Assembly: GCF_024170505.1 (NCBI RefSeq)
Contig: NZ_JALJYG010000001.1
Span: 186,001-250,000 of the forward strand
Source: Methanocalculus alkaliphilus
Lineage (GTDB): Archaea > Halobacteriota > Methanomicrobia > Methanomicrobiales > Methanocorpusculaceae
Length of the DNA: 64,000 bases
Direction of reading: 5' to 3'
How positions within the stretch are numbered: position 1 is the first letter of the stretch; each line of letters begins with the position of its first letter. This document shows positions 1 through 7,637 of the stretch, in pieces. Made by a program: the position numbers and the translations under genes. The notes beneath the pieces were generated by a model. That model did not search any database, was not told the DNA's origin, and was given only the letters and a program-made list of their open reading frames with translations.

Positions 1-1
1 G

Positions 2-1561
2 CTGGCAGGGCTGATGGCGATCATCTACGCCTCATACCGGGAACCCGGCGGGATTCAGATGGCAGGAATCCTTGCATCCATTGCAGCAGCAACCGGGATC
101 GTCTATGCCGGCGACTTCATTACTATCTTCATCTTCTGGGAACTCCTCGCCCTTGCCTCGCTCTGCATCATCTGGGCTTCGGATGATATCCGTTCCGGAG
201 GTGCAGGGTACCGCTACCTCCTCTTCCATATCTTCGGGGGGGCATGCCTCCTCGGCGGCATTGTCCATACGATCATCACCACAGGAACCGCTGCCATCGG
301 CCCGGTCGGTGATGGGGCGGGACTTATCCTGATGCTGATCGGGATTGGTGTCAACGCCGCCGCCATCCCGGTTCATACCTGGCTTCCTGATGCATATCCG
401 GCGGCATCGATCGAGGGGTCCGTTGCTCTCTGTATCTTTACGACAAAGGCGGCGGTCTTCCTCCTCGCAATGATCGGTGGATGGGGGGTTACGGTTGCAT
501 ACATTGGAGCTGCGATGGCACTCTATGGTGCCATCTTCGCACTTCTTCAGGATGATATCAGGCGTCTCCTCTCGTATTCGGTCATCAGCCAGGGCGGCTA
601 TATGATTGCAGCCATCGGAGCGGGGACGGTTGCGGGACTGGATGCAGGTATCGCCCATATGGCAGGTGATATCATCTTTAAATCGCTCCTCTTCATGGCT
701 GCAGGAGCGGTTATCTATCGCACAGGACGGGGTCGTCTCTCTGAGCTTGGCGGGATGGCAAAGGCGATGCCACTGACCGCACTCTTTGCCATCATCGGAG
801 GGCTTGGCCTGGCAGGTGTGCCGGGATTCTCCGGAGGGGCGACAAAAGGGATGATCCTCGAAGCCGCTACAGCAGTACCGTTCCTCACCCCTCTCCTCCT
901 TGTAACGGCTGTGATAACAGCCATCTACGTCTTCCGGTTCCTCTATCTTATCTTCTTCCGGGCTGCACCCAAAGAGAGTCCATCCGGTGATGCACCAGTG
1001 CCGATGCTTTGTGCTATGGGGGGTGCGGCCCTTCTCACCGTCGTCATCGGAGTCTTCCCGACAATTCTGACGGATCACCTCCCCGGTGGAACCATGGCCC
1101 ACCCGTTTGCTCTTTCGCACCTTGGTGCCTCACTCGGCATCCTCGCAACAGCCGGCCTCCTCATCCTCCTTATCCGGCCACTCCGGATGCCGGGGCAGGG
1201 ATGGGAAGGAGACATCGACCGTCTCTATATGGCAATGGGACGGGGGATAACATGGCTATCTGCTGAGCCGCTCACCCATGGGGCAGAAGGGATCGGGAGG
1301 GGAGCCGGATCGCTGATCACGGTGGTACAAAAAGCATCTGCCAATCCGCCTGTTGCATGCCGGATAGCATGGAAGACCTCAGCCCTCCCATATGTCAGGG
1401 CATTCTCAGATCCTCAGGCAATACAGCAATATGAAGAATCATTGAAAGAATTGCGGAGGAACTACCAGGATGAACAGACGATCATCCAGGGCGGCGGATA
1501 TGGTATCATCCTCATCGCCATCGTCGCGTTCCTGTACTTCCTCTTCGATCTCATCAGATAA
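2..1561 (+). CDS. MrpD/NuoL-type ion-translocating antiporter subunit, copy 1 (5' truncated by window edge)
   Basis: Membrane subunit of the proton-antiporter-M family (MrpD, NuoL/M/N, hydrogenase HyfB kin), which moves H+ or Na+ within a larger complex. The frame is open to the first bases of the window and those residues align with about residue 77 of the complete paralogue starting at 3270, so the true start lies upstream. Visible marks are the membrane glutamate in FIFWELLALA, the PVHTWLPDAYP loop, the lysine in CIFTTKAAV, and many hydrophobic helices. The C-terminal part is a long polar stretch followed by a single membrane helix at the very end (GYGIILIAIVAFLYFLF), reminiscent of the lateral helix and anchor of NuoL. 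It is the most diverged of three tandem paralogues and the only one without the small orphan gene behind it. It converges with the radical SAM gene, only five bases away. The family is sure; the complex it belongs to cannot be seen. Confidence 0.9.
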   Translation: MAGLMAIIYASYREPGGIQMAGILASIAAATGIVYAGDFITIFIFWELLALASLCIIWASDDIRSGGAGYRYLLFHIFGGACLLGGIVHTIITTGTAAIGPVGDGAGLILMLIGIGVNAAAIPVHTWLPDAYPAASIEGSVALCIFTTKAAVFLLAMIGGWGVTVAYIGAAMALYGAIFALLQDDIRRLLSYSVISQGGYMIAAIGAGTVAGLDAGIAHMAGDIIFKSLLFMAAGAVIYRTGRGRLSELGGMAKAMPLTALFAIIGGLGLAGVPGFSGGATKGMILEAATAVPFLTPLLLVTAVITAIYVFRFLYLIFFRAAPKESPSGDAPVPMLCAMGGAALLTVVIGVFPTILTDHLPGGTMAHPFALSHLGASLGILATAGLLILLIRPLRMPGQGWEGDIDRLYMAMGRGITWLSAEPLTHGAEGIGRGAGSLITVVQKASANPPVACRIAWKTSALPYVRAFSDPQAIQQYEESLKELRRNYQDEQTIIQGGGYGIILIAIVAFLYFLFDLIR

Positions 1562-1566
1562 AATAA

Positions 1567-2721
1567 TCACCGGGAGATGATCTTCTGAACCAGGGAAAGA
1601 ACACCGGGTTTCACTTTCTTCTTTCGGAACCGGGAACTCCGTCCTGACATTGGGTTCTCCTCGTACATCTCCCTGTTCAGCCGATCATTGATCTCATCAA
1701 AGATCCGGGTATATGCCGGGCAATGGGGATCAACCCCTTCAATCCTTCCACCAGTCTGTGCAATTGCATTGTAGGGGCAGCCTCCCCGGCAGTAGCTGAT
1801 ATGGGAGCAGTCACCACACGCGGTATCGACATAGGATCGGTACTCCTCCATCAGTCTCCATCCCTTCGATTCTGCAAGCTCTTCCATGGTCGGGGTATCA
1901 CTGACATATCCCATCACGAACTTTGGCATCCCCACAAACCGGTAACATGGATAGATCCCTCCGTCAGGCCCGATTGCATAGGTGCTTCCCATGCAATCGA
2001 CATAGGTGCAGACGGTTCCATGCCGGGTGAAGACACACCGGACGAGATCGTTGATATTCATGACCTCCGACCGATCAAGGTTCTCAAGGTACCGGTCAAG
2101 GAGATAGACGAGGAGCTCACCATACTCTTCCGGAGGGAGGGCCCATTCTTCGGGGCTGTCATCCCGGAGTGATGGAAGGGCCGGATGAAGCTTCATCGGG
2201 AATCCCTGTTCCATAAAGTAGTCGAAGATCTCTTCCCGGTGCTGTACAGACCTGTTTGTAAAGGTGCAGATGAAACGGACCGTAAGACCATGGGAACGGG
2301 CGATCTCATACCCTCTCATCGTCTTCTCATAGTATCCGGTCCCACGCTGGGGATCATTCACCTCCCTGGGACCGTCGATACTGCTTCCAATCGGAACATG
2401 ATACGGAGCCAGCGCTTCAGCAATATCATCGGTCATCTTCCAGAGATTGGACTGGAGGGCAAATTCCGGCGTGAGATGGGCAAGCCCCTCCGAGAGGAGG
2501 GGGAGGGCCTGCCGATAGAAGTCAGCACCGGCGAGAAGAGGTTCTCCCCCATGAAACGTGATGGTGACGGGATCGTTTTGGTACTCCTTCAGCCAGGCGA
2601 CCGTATCATGAACGGTCTGTATGCTCATGATGGGGGAATCCTCTTCCGAACTCCAGCAGTATGCACAGTCTGAACAGCAGCCAAGCGTCGGGATGATCAT
2701 GATATGGAAGGGATTCTTCAT
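1567..2721 (-). CDS. Radical SAM/SPASM protein, putative peptide-modifying enzyme
   Basis: 384-residue radical SAM enzyme. The CxxxCxxC cluster motif lies at residues 15-22 (CCSDCAYC), followed by the FHGGEPLL motif typical of the anaerobic sulfatase-maturase/SPASM branch. A C-terminal SPASM region carries CGDCSHISYCRGGCPYN and a further Cys near PHCPAY, ligands for auxiliary iron-sulfur clusters. Enzymes of this layout usually modify ribosomally made peptides or activate other enzymes (sactipeptide maturases, sulfatase maturases, PqqE relatives); methanogens have their own groups. The start ATG overlaps the stop of a 39-codon ORF upstream (ATGA), which makes that ORF a candidate substrate or leader. 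No peptidase or exporter gene is adjacent. The substrate is unknown. Confidence 0.88.
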   Translation of the reverse strand: MKNPFHIMIIPTLGCCSDCAYCWSSEEDSPIMSIQTVHDTVAWLKEYQNDPVTITFHGGEPLLAGADFYRQALPLLSEGLAHLTPEFALQSNLWKMTDDIAEALAPYHVPIGSSIDGPREVNDPQRGTGYYEKTMRGYEIARSHGLTVRFICTFTNRSVQHREEIFDYFMEQGFPMKLHPALPSLRDDSPEEWALPPEEYGELLVYLLDRYLENLDRSEVMNINDLVRCVFTRHGTVCTYVDCMGSTYAIGPDGGIYPCYRFVGMPKFVMGYVSDTPTMEELAESKGWRLMEEYRSYVDTACGDCSHISYCRGGCPYNAIAQTGGRIEGVDPHCPAYTRIFDEINDRLNREMYEENPMSGRSSRFRKKKVKPGVLSLVQKIISR

Positions 2722-2837
2722 GTTACAACAAATCTTCCATACATCTCCTTAATTCTATTCTTCTGCGCCACAGGAAGATCCTTCTTGGAAAGCTTCCGTA
2801 CACATCTCAGAGGAGAAGAGTTCTTCCACAAAACCAT
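2718..2837 (-). CDS. Candidate 39-residue basic peptide coupled to the radical SAM gene
   Basis: Short ORF beginning MVLWKNSSPL and ending YGRFVVT; its TGA overlaps the radical SAM start codon as ATGA, suggesting translational coupling. A weak TATA-like box (TTTTTATG on the minus strand, about 2857-2866) lies about 25 bases before the ATG, the spacing of a leaderless archaeal transcript. The peptide has ten Lys/Arg against two acidic residues and one Cys (residue 12). It does not look like a Cys-rich RiPP precursor. It could be a precursor, a regulatory leader peptide, or chance. The argument rests on overlap, spacing and position only; I recognise no family. Confidence 0.35.
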   Translation of the reverse strand: MVLWKNSSPLRCVRKLSKKDLPVAQKNRIKEMYGRFVVT

Positions 2838-2976
2838 GGTTTTAACGAGAGCCGGTGCATAAAAACGAGCGAAGAAATGAGGGCTGACGAAAAAACAGAA
2901 CCTCCATCTCCCAGGTGATGCATTCTCGTAGGAGCACCAAAATTTGCTTGAGCATCTTCGTTATTTTGCCAATAAC

Positions 2977-2986
2977 GCTTATATTC
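2977..2986 (+). promoter_or_regulatory. TATA box for antiporter copy 2 leader
   Basis: AT-rich box GCTTATATTC in an otherwise GC-balanced gap. A start site about 25 bases downstream, near 3010, would give a transcript with a long (~250 base) leader before the ATG at 3270. A second possible box (GGATATGT) follows at about 2991. The 2838-2976 stretch before it shows no gene. Confidence 0.45.
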
Positions 2987-3028
2987 TCAGAGGGATATGT
3001 AGTAGTATGATTCTCATACTGGCAGATT

Positions 3029-3269
3029 ATAGCGCCGGAAGAGACCGATATCTCTCATCATACCACCCTCTGTTTTCAGATAGATAGTGCCGGGTGTCTC
3101 AGGGCGGCACCACGGCAGAGATCCATACCCATCCTTTTCCCAATAGACTGAAGAGAAGGTGATTTGGGAAGAGATCTGATCGATAACCACGAATAGGGCA
3201 GTCCACAGGCTCAAAACGGTGAGAAGCCAGCTTCGGCCAGGAGAATACCCATACAACGAGACCCGATTC
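3029..3269 (+). promoter_or_regulatory. Conserved structured 5' leader (copy A), candidate RNA switch
   Basis: Non-coding leader aligning over its whole length with the leader of the next paralogue (5559-5803). The core contains 24 identical bases (3073-3096) and 16 identical bases (3102-3117). Two exclusive pairings exist in both copies: hairpin GTGCCG/CGGCAC (3087-3092 with 3105-3110), and an alternative stem in which TGCCGGGTG pairs with CACC-A-CGGCA further down. An extra hairpin AGAGA/TCTCT is seen near 3040-3056 in this copy only. No known riboswitch class was recognised. Confidence 0.5.
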
Positions 3270-5060
3270 ATGATAGCATTCCCACCATTCCTCATTTATA
3301 TTATCGGGGCATTGATCCTTCCCCTCCTGCCGGCAAGGGTCAGGCATGAGTGGATGCTCTTCCTCTCAATCATCGGACTGGCAAGCATCTCACTCCTTGA
3401 CCAGGAGATAAATGGCTGGATTCTCCCGTTCATCCCCGGAACGGAACTCGTCCTCCTCTCCGTCGATCACCTCTCCCAGGTCGTCGGATACATCTTTGCA
3501 GGAATCAGCGTGCTTGCGATCATCTATGCAAGCTATGAGGAACGGCCCGGCCATCAGATGGCGATACTCTTCCAGATCGGAGCGGGCATCGGAATAGTCT
3601 TTGCAGGCGACTTCATCACCCTCTTCATATTCTGGGAGCTGCTGGCACTCTCATCACTTGCCCTCATCTGGTATGGCGGCGCTGAGGCACGCGGGCCCGG
3701 ATACCGGTACGCACTGATGCATATCCTTGGCGGTGTCTTCCTCCTTGCAGCAATCTCAATGCAGTATGCAGAGACGGGATCCCTCCTCGTCGATCTGGCT
3801 GCACCAGGCATCACAACGATCCTCTTCATCATCGGGGTCGGGTTTAACGCAGGGATGATCCCAGTCCATGCATGGCTGCCCGACTCCTACCCGAAGGCGA
3901 CCATTACGGGATCGGTCTTCCTCTGCGTCTTCACGACAAAAGGGGCGATATACCTCATGGCACGGACACTCCCGGGATCCGAGGTGATGATGTACCTGGG
4001 TGGGATCATGGTCGTCTTTGGACTGGTATTTGCTATCCTCCAGGACGATATGCGCAAGCTCCTCTCCTATCATGTCATCAGCCAGGTCGGCTATATGGTG
4101 GCCGCAATGGGGATCGGGACCTCACTCGCGGTGAACGGCGGACTCGCCCATCTCTTCAATAACGTCCTGTATAAAGCCCTCCTCTTCATGGTCGTTGGTG
4201 CAATCATCTACCAGACAGGAAAGCACCGCCTCTCCGAGCTAGGGGGGCTCGGGAGACAGATGCCGATCACATTTGGAGCATGCCTCATCGCATCTGCGGC
4301 CATCTCCGGCGTGCCGGGGCTCAACGGGTACATCAGCAAGGAGATGATCATTGCCGCTACAGCAGAGAGCGGGCTTTTCACCCTTGAGGTGCTTCTGCTG
4401 ATCGGGTCCGTCGGTACCTTCCTCTCCTTCATCAAGCTCAACTACTATGCCTTCATTAAAGAAAAACCCGGAATTGTAGCGACTGATCCCCCCACCCCGA
4501 TGCTGATTGCTATGGTGATGGCTGCAGCTGCCTGCCTCATCTACGGCGTCTATCCATGGATCCTCTTCTCTATCCTCCCCTATCCGGTGACCCATGATGT
4601 CTTCGCTCCGGTCCACATCATCGAGATGTTCATCATCTTTGCAGCGGTTCTGCTGAACCTCTGGGTGGTGAGGAGCATGATCAAAAAGCCGACATACATT
4701 CCCCCGGATATGATGGATCTCTACAGGGCAGGAGGCCAGCGGATCATCAGGTTTTCATCGGGGACACTCCCGGCAGTCTCCCATGGTATTGGAAGTCTGA
4801 TAGAGCATCTTGGATCCGGCGTATCCTGGTACCTGAAGAATCCGGTGATGGCAAGCGAGATACTGACCCGGATGGTGATGATCCACACTGCCGGAAGCGT
4901 CATGGGTGCATCAGCGCAGGAGAGCCAGAAGAGAGCCCTCACAGATCTTACAAGCAGCTACCCCGACTCAGGGGGAGCCATAAACCGGACCCCCGGGTAT
5001 GGCATCTTCATCATCGGGATCGTCCTCTTCGCCTACTTCCTCATGGTCTTCATCATCTGA
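3270..5060 (+). CDS. MrpD/NuoL-type ion-translocating antiporter subunit, copy 2
   Basis: 596-residue polytopic membrane protein of the proton-antiporter-M family. Start chosen at the ATG beginning MIAFPPFLIY because copy 3 starts identically and has the same length. Key residues are present: E123 (FIFWELLAL), the HAWLPDSYP loop at about 200-208, K224 (VFTTKGA), H269 (SYHVISQ), H294 and K302 (AHLFNNVLYK), and K357 (GYISKEM), matching the line of charged residues that carry ions in complex I and Mrp. Residues ~486-575 are a polar, probably helical extension, and a last membrane helix sits at ~577-596; MrpD proteins are usually about 100 residues shorter, so this tail is NuoL-like. It is preceded by the conserved leader and followed after 24 bases by a small orphan gene, a module repeated for copy 3. 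Ion and partner complex are unknown. Confidence 0.92.
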   Translation: MIAFPPFLIYIIGALILPLLPARVRHEWMLFLSIIGLASISLLDQEINGWILPFIPGTELVLLSVDHLSQVVGYIFAGISVLAIIYASYEERPGHQMAILFQIGAGIGIVFAGDFITLFIFWELLALSSLALIWYGGAEARGPGYRYALMHILGGVFLLAAISMQYAETGSLLVDLAAPGITTILFIIGVGFNAGMIPVHAWLPDSYPKATITGSVFLCVFTTKGAIYLMARTLPGSEVMMYLGGIMVVFGLVFAILQDDMRKLLSYHVISQVGYMVAAMGIGTSLAVNGGLAHLFNNVLYKALLFMVVGAIIYQTGKHRLSELGGLGRQMPITFGACLIASAAISGVPGLNGYISKEMIIAATAESGLFTLEVLLLIGSVGTFLSFIKLNYYAFIKEKPGIVATDPPTPMLIAMVMAAAACLIYGVYPWILFSILPYPVTHDVFAPVHIIEMFIIFAAVLLNLWVVRSMIKKPTYIPPDMMDLYRAGGQRIIRFSSGTLPAVSHGIGSLIEHLGSGVSWYLKNPVMASEILTRMVMIHTAGSVMGASAQESQKRALTDLTSSYPDSGGAINRTPGYGIFIIGIVLFAYFLMVFII

Positions 5061-5084
5061 GGCCGGAGTATCCTTTATTTTATC

Positions 5085-5465
5085 ATGGTGGATGATAGAG
5101 GTACGGACAATTCATGCCAGACCGATGATCCACGTCGTGCCCTCCTCAAGGTAAACGGCACGACTATCGAAGAGAAATGTGCAGAGCTGGGCGTCATCCA
5201 AGGGGGAACAACCCGGCCGGGGATGCTCAAAGAGATCACGAAGAAATATGGGATCGATGTCAATCTCTTCCATGATGAACAGATTGTCCGACATTCGATG
5301 ATGAAGGATAGATTCCTGAATGAGGTGATTCCTCCCCGGCATGAATGCCGGGATCTCCTCGCCAATGGAGACGAACAAATCCATCGGAGAGGAGTGGGAG
5401 TTTCTGACGATAGGAATCAACGCCGGCAGGAAGAGTTTCTCCTCCTGTTATTATTAAGCCGTTAA
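5085..5465 (+). CDS. Small orphan protein, copy A, probably frameshifted at its C-terminus
   Basis: 126-codon ORF paired with the homologue at 7638-8054. Residues ~8-76 match well (NSCQTDDPRRALLKV, CAELG, MLKEI, KYGID, RHS). Nucleotide differences between the two copies fall mostly at third codon positions of this strand, so the frame is real although antisense ORFs exist. After about residue 90 the reading diverges; another frame (near 5401-5460) gives EFLTIG followed by SFSSC, which resembles EIIAIG and VSCGG of copy B, so an indel near 5360-5400 probably shifted the tail. The start is also shifted: the ATG used by copy B reads ACG here. I recognise no domain and propose no function beyond a link with the antiporter subunit. 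Confidence 0.6.
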   Translation: MVDDRGTDNSCQTDDPRRALLKVNGTTIEEKCAELGVIQGGTTRPGMLKEITKKYGIDVNLFHDEQIVRHSMMKDRFLNEVIPPRHECRDLLANGDEQIHRRGVGVSDDRNQRRQEEFLLLLLLSR

Positions 5466-5525
5466 TTCAGAATTTCTCAGATAGTCGTTGACTATCGTTA
5501 ATAATACTTATCTGCTCAGAAAGAG

Positions 5526-5538
5526 AAAAATATATATG
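5526..5538 (+). promoter_or_regulatory. TATA box for antiporter copy 3 leader
   Basis: Strong archaeal box (AAAAATATATATG). A start about 25 bases downstream falls near 5560, exactly where similarity to the copy A leader begins, so the conserved block would be the 5' end of the transcript. Confidence 0.65.
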
Positions 5539-5558
5539 ATTAATCATACGGGTGGATC

Positions 5559-5803
5559 ATAACGCCGAAAGGGACGTATATCTATCATCACAGCATCCTC
5601 TCTTTTCAGATAGATAGTGCCGGGTGCATCGGGCGGCACCACGGCACAAATCCATACTATTATTCCTCGGTATGAAGGGGAGAGAAAGACGTTCATGAAG
5701 AGGCACGATCGATAGCAATGAATATGACAACCTATAGAACCGGGACGGTGGGAAACCTGCATCTGCCAGGCCAAACATCTTCCACAAAGACGAGACCGGA
5801 ACC
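5559..5803 (+). promoter_or_regulatory. Conserved structured 5' leader (copy B), candidate RNA switch
   Basis: Second copy of the ~240-base leader. The stem GTGCCG/CGGCAC is at 5617-5622 and 5634-5639 with an 11-base loop (12 in copy A). The alternative partner CACCACGGCA follows directly, so the two competing stems are kept although the loop between them differs in sequence. Short antisense ORFs share a few residues here, but differences are not biased to third positions, so an RNA or DNA signal is more likely than a protein. The 5466-5525 stretch before it shows no gene. Confidence 0.5.
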
Positions 5804-7594
5804 ATGATAGCATTCCCACCATTCCTCATCTATATCATCGGGGCACTGATCCTCCCCCTCCTGCCCGCCAGGGTCAGGCATGAGTGGATGCTCTTCCTCT
5901 CCATCATCGGGCTTGCGAGCATCTCACTCCTTGACCAGCAGGTGAATGGCTGGCTACTCCCGTTCATCCCAGGAACCGAACTCATCCTCCTCTCCGTCGA
6001 TAACCTCTCCCAGGTCGTCGGATACATCTTTGCAGGAATCAGTGTGCTTGCTATCATTTATGCAAGCTATGAGGGGCGCCTCGGCCATCAGATTGCAATC
6101 CTCTTCCAGATTGGTGCCGGTATTGGCATTGTATTTGCCGGGGACTTCATCACCCTCTTCATATTCTGGGAGCTGCTGGCACTCTCATCACTTGCCCTCA
6201 TCTGGTATGGCGGCGCTGAGGCACGCGGGCCCGGATACCGGTACGCACTGATGCATATCCTTGGCGGTGTCTTCCTCCTTGCAGCAATCTCAATGCAGTA
6301 TGCAGAGACGGGATCCCTCCTCGTCGATCTGGCTGCACCAGGCATCACAACGATCCTCTTCATCATCGGGGTCGGGTTTAACGCAGGGATGATCCCAATC
6401 CATGCATGGCTGCCCGACTCCTACCCGAAGGCGACCATTACGGGATCGGTCTTCCTCTGCGTCTTCACGACAAAAGGGGCGATATACCTCATGGCACGGA
6501 CACTCCCGGGATCCGAGGTAATGATGTACCTGGGCGGGATCATGGTCGTCTTTGGACTGGTATTTGCTATCCTCCAGGATGATATGCGCAAGCTCCTCTC
6601 CTATCATGTCATCAGCCAGGTCGGCTATATGGTGGCCGCAATGGGGATCGGGACCTCCCTCGCGGTGAACGGCGGGATCGCCCATCTCTTCAACCATATT
6701 CTGTATAAAGCCCTCCTCTTCATGGTCGTCGGCGCCATCATCTACCAGACAGGAAAAAACCGCCTCTCCGAGCTTGGGGGGCTTGGGAGACAGATGCCGA
6801 TCACATTTGCAGCCTGCCTCATCGCGTCTGCGGCCATCTCCGGTGTGCCGGGGCTCAACGGATACATCAGTAAGGAGATGATCGTGGCAGCCGCGGCAGA
6901 GAGCGGGCTTTTTACCCTTGAGGTGCTTCTGCTGATCGGGTCCGTCGGTACCTTCCTCTCCTTCATCAAACTCAACTACTATGCCTTCATTAAAGAAAAA
7001 CCCGGAATTGTGACGACTGACCCCCCCACCCCGATGCTGATTGCGATGGTGATGGCCGCAGCAGCCTGCCTCATCTATGGTGTCTATCCCTGGATCCTCT
7101 TCTCGATCCTCCCCTACCCGGTGACACACGATGTCTTCGCCCCGGTTCACATCATTGAGATGTTCATCATCTTTGCAGCCGTTCTGCTGAACCTCTGGGT
7201 GGTACGGAGCATGATCAGAAAGCCGAAATACATCCCCCCGGATCTGATGGAACTCTACCGGGCAGGGGGCAGCCGGATCATCAGGTTCTCATCGGTGACT
7301 CTCCCGGCAGTCTCCCAGGGTATTGGCAATATGATTGAGCATCTTGGAGCAGGAGTATCATGGTTCCTGAAGAATCCGGTGATGGCGGGTGAGATACTCA
7401 CCCGGACAGTGATGATCCGGACTGCAGGAGGCGTTATGGGAGCATCGGTACAGGAGAGCCAGAGAAGGGCACTCACAACCCTGACAAACAGCTACCCCGA
7501 CACGGGAGGAACCCTCAACCGGGCTCCCGGGTATGGCATCTTCTTCATCGGGATCGTGATCTTCGCCTACTTCCTCATGGTCTTCATCATCTGA
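5804..7594 (+). CDS. MrpD/NuoL-type ion-translocating antiporter subunit, copy 3
   Basis: 596-residue paralogue of copy 2, nearly identical in protein sequence and with all charged membrane residues kept (E123, K224, K302, K357). N-terminal helices, polar C-terminal extension and terminal anchor are as in copy 2. A stretch around 6143-6673 is almost base-for-base identical to 3609-4139 while flanks differ by roughly a tenth, as expected after gene conversion. The ATG is preceded by the conserved leader rather than an obvious Shine-Dalgarno site. The small orphan gene follows after 43 bases. Two near-identical subunits with separately controlled leaders suggest dosage or alternative expression, an inference. 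Confidence 0.92.
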   Translation: MIAFPPFLIYIIGALILPLLPARVRHEWMLFLSIIGLASISLLDQQVNGWLLPFIPGTELILLSVDNLSQVVGYIFAGISVLAIIYASYEGRLGHQIAILFQIGAGIGIVFAGDFITLFIFWELLALSSLALIWYGGAEARGPGYRYALMHILGGVFLLAAISMQYAETGSLLVDLAAPGITTILFIIGVGFNAGMIPIHAWLPDSYPKATITGSVFLCVFTTKGAIYLMARTLPGSEVMMYLGGIMVVFGLVFAILQDDMRKLLSYHVISQVGYMVAAMGIGTSLAVNGGIAHLFNHILYKALLFMVVGAIIYQTGKNRLSELGGLGRQMPITFAACLIASAAISGVPGLNGYISKEMIVAAAAESGLFTLEVLLLIGSVGTFLSFIKLNYYAFIKEKPGIVTTDPPTPMLIAMVMAAAACLIYGVYPWILFSILPYPVTHDVFAPVHIIEMFIIFAAVLLNLWVVRSMIRKPKYIPPDLMELYRAGGSRIIRFSSVTLPAVSQGIGNMIEHLGAGVSWFLKNPVMAGEILTRTVMIRTAGGVMGASVQESQRRALTTLTNSYPDTGGTLNRAPGYGIFFIGIVIFAYFLMVFII

Positions 7595-7637
7595 GGCCGG
7601 AAGTATCCTTTATTTCATTCAGACGCATGATAGAGGT

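Noticed and set aside
32-1120. 362-codon ORF antisense to antiporter copy 1
   Set aside because: Arg/Cys/Asp-rich composition and no family features; the other strand encodes a clear membrane protein, so this is a codon-bias shadow.
3029-3269. Naming the leader as a known riboswitch (Na+, fluoride, c-di-AMP)
   Set aside because: I could not match the core to any consensus I know; only a structural hypothesis is supported.
3014-3347. Antisense ORFs across both leaders ending in similar residues (GTIYLK, FRRY)
   Set aside because: Differences between copies change amino acids freely and are not biased to third positions; a structured leader explains the conservation better.
6290-7150. 286-codon antisense ORF in copy 3 (with a shorter twin in copy 2)
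   Set aside because: Its similarity to the twin follows from near-identity of the antiporter genes on the other strand.
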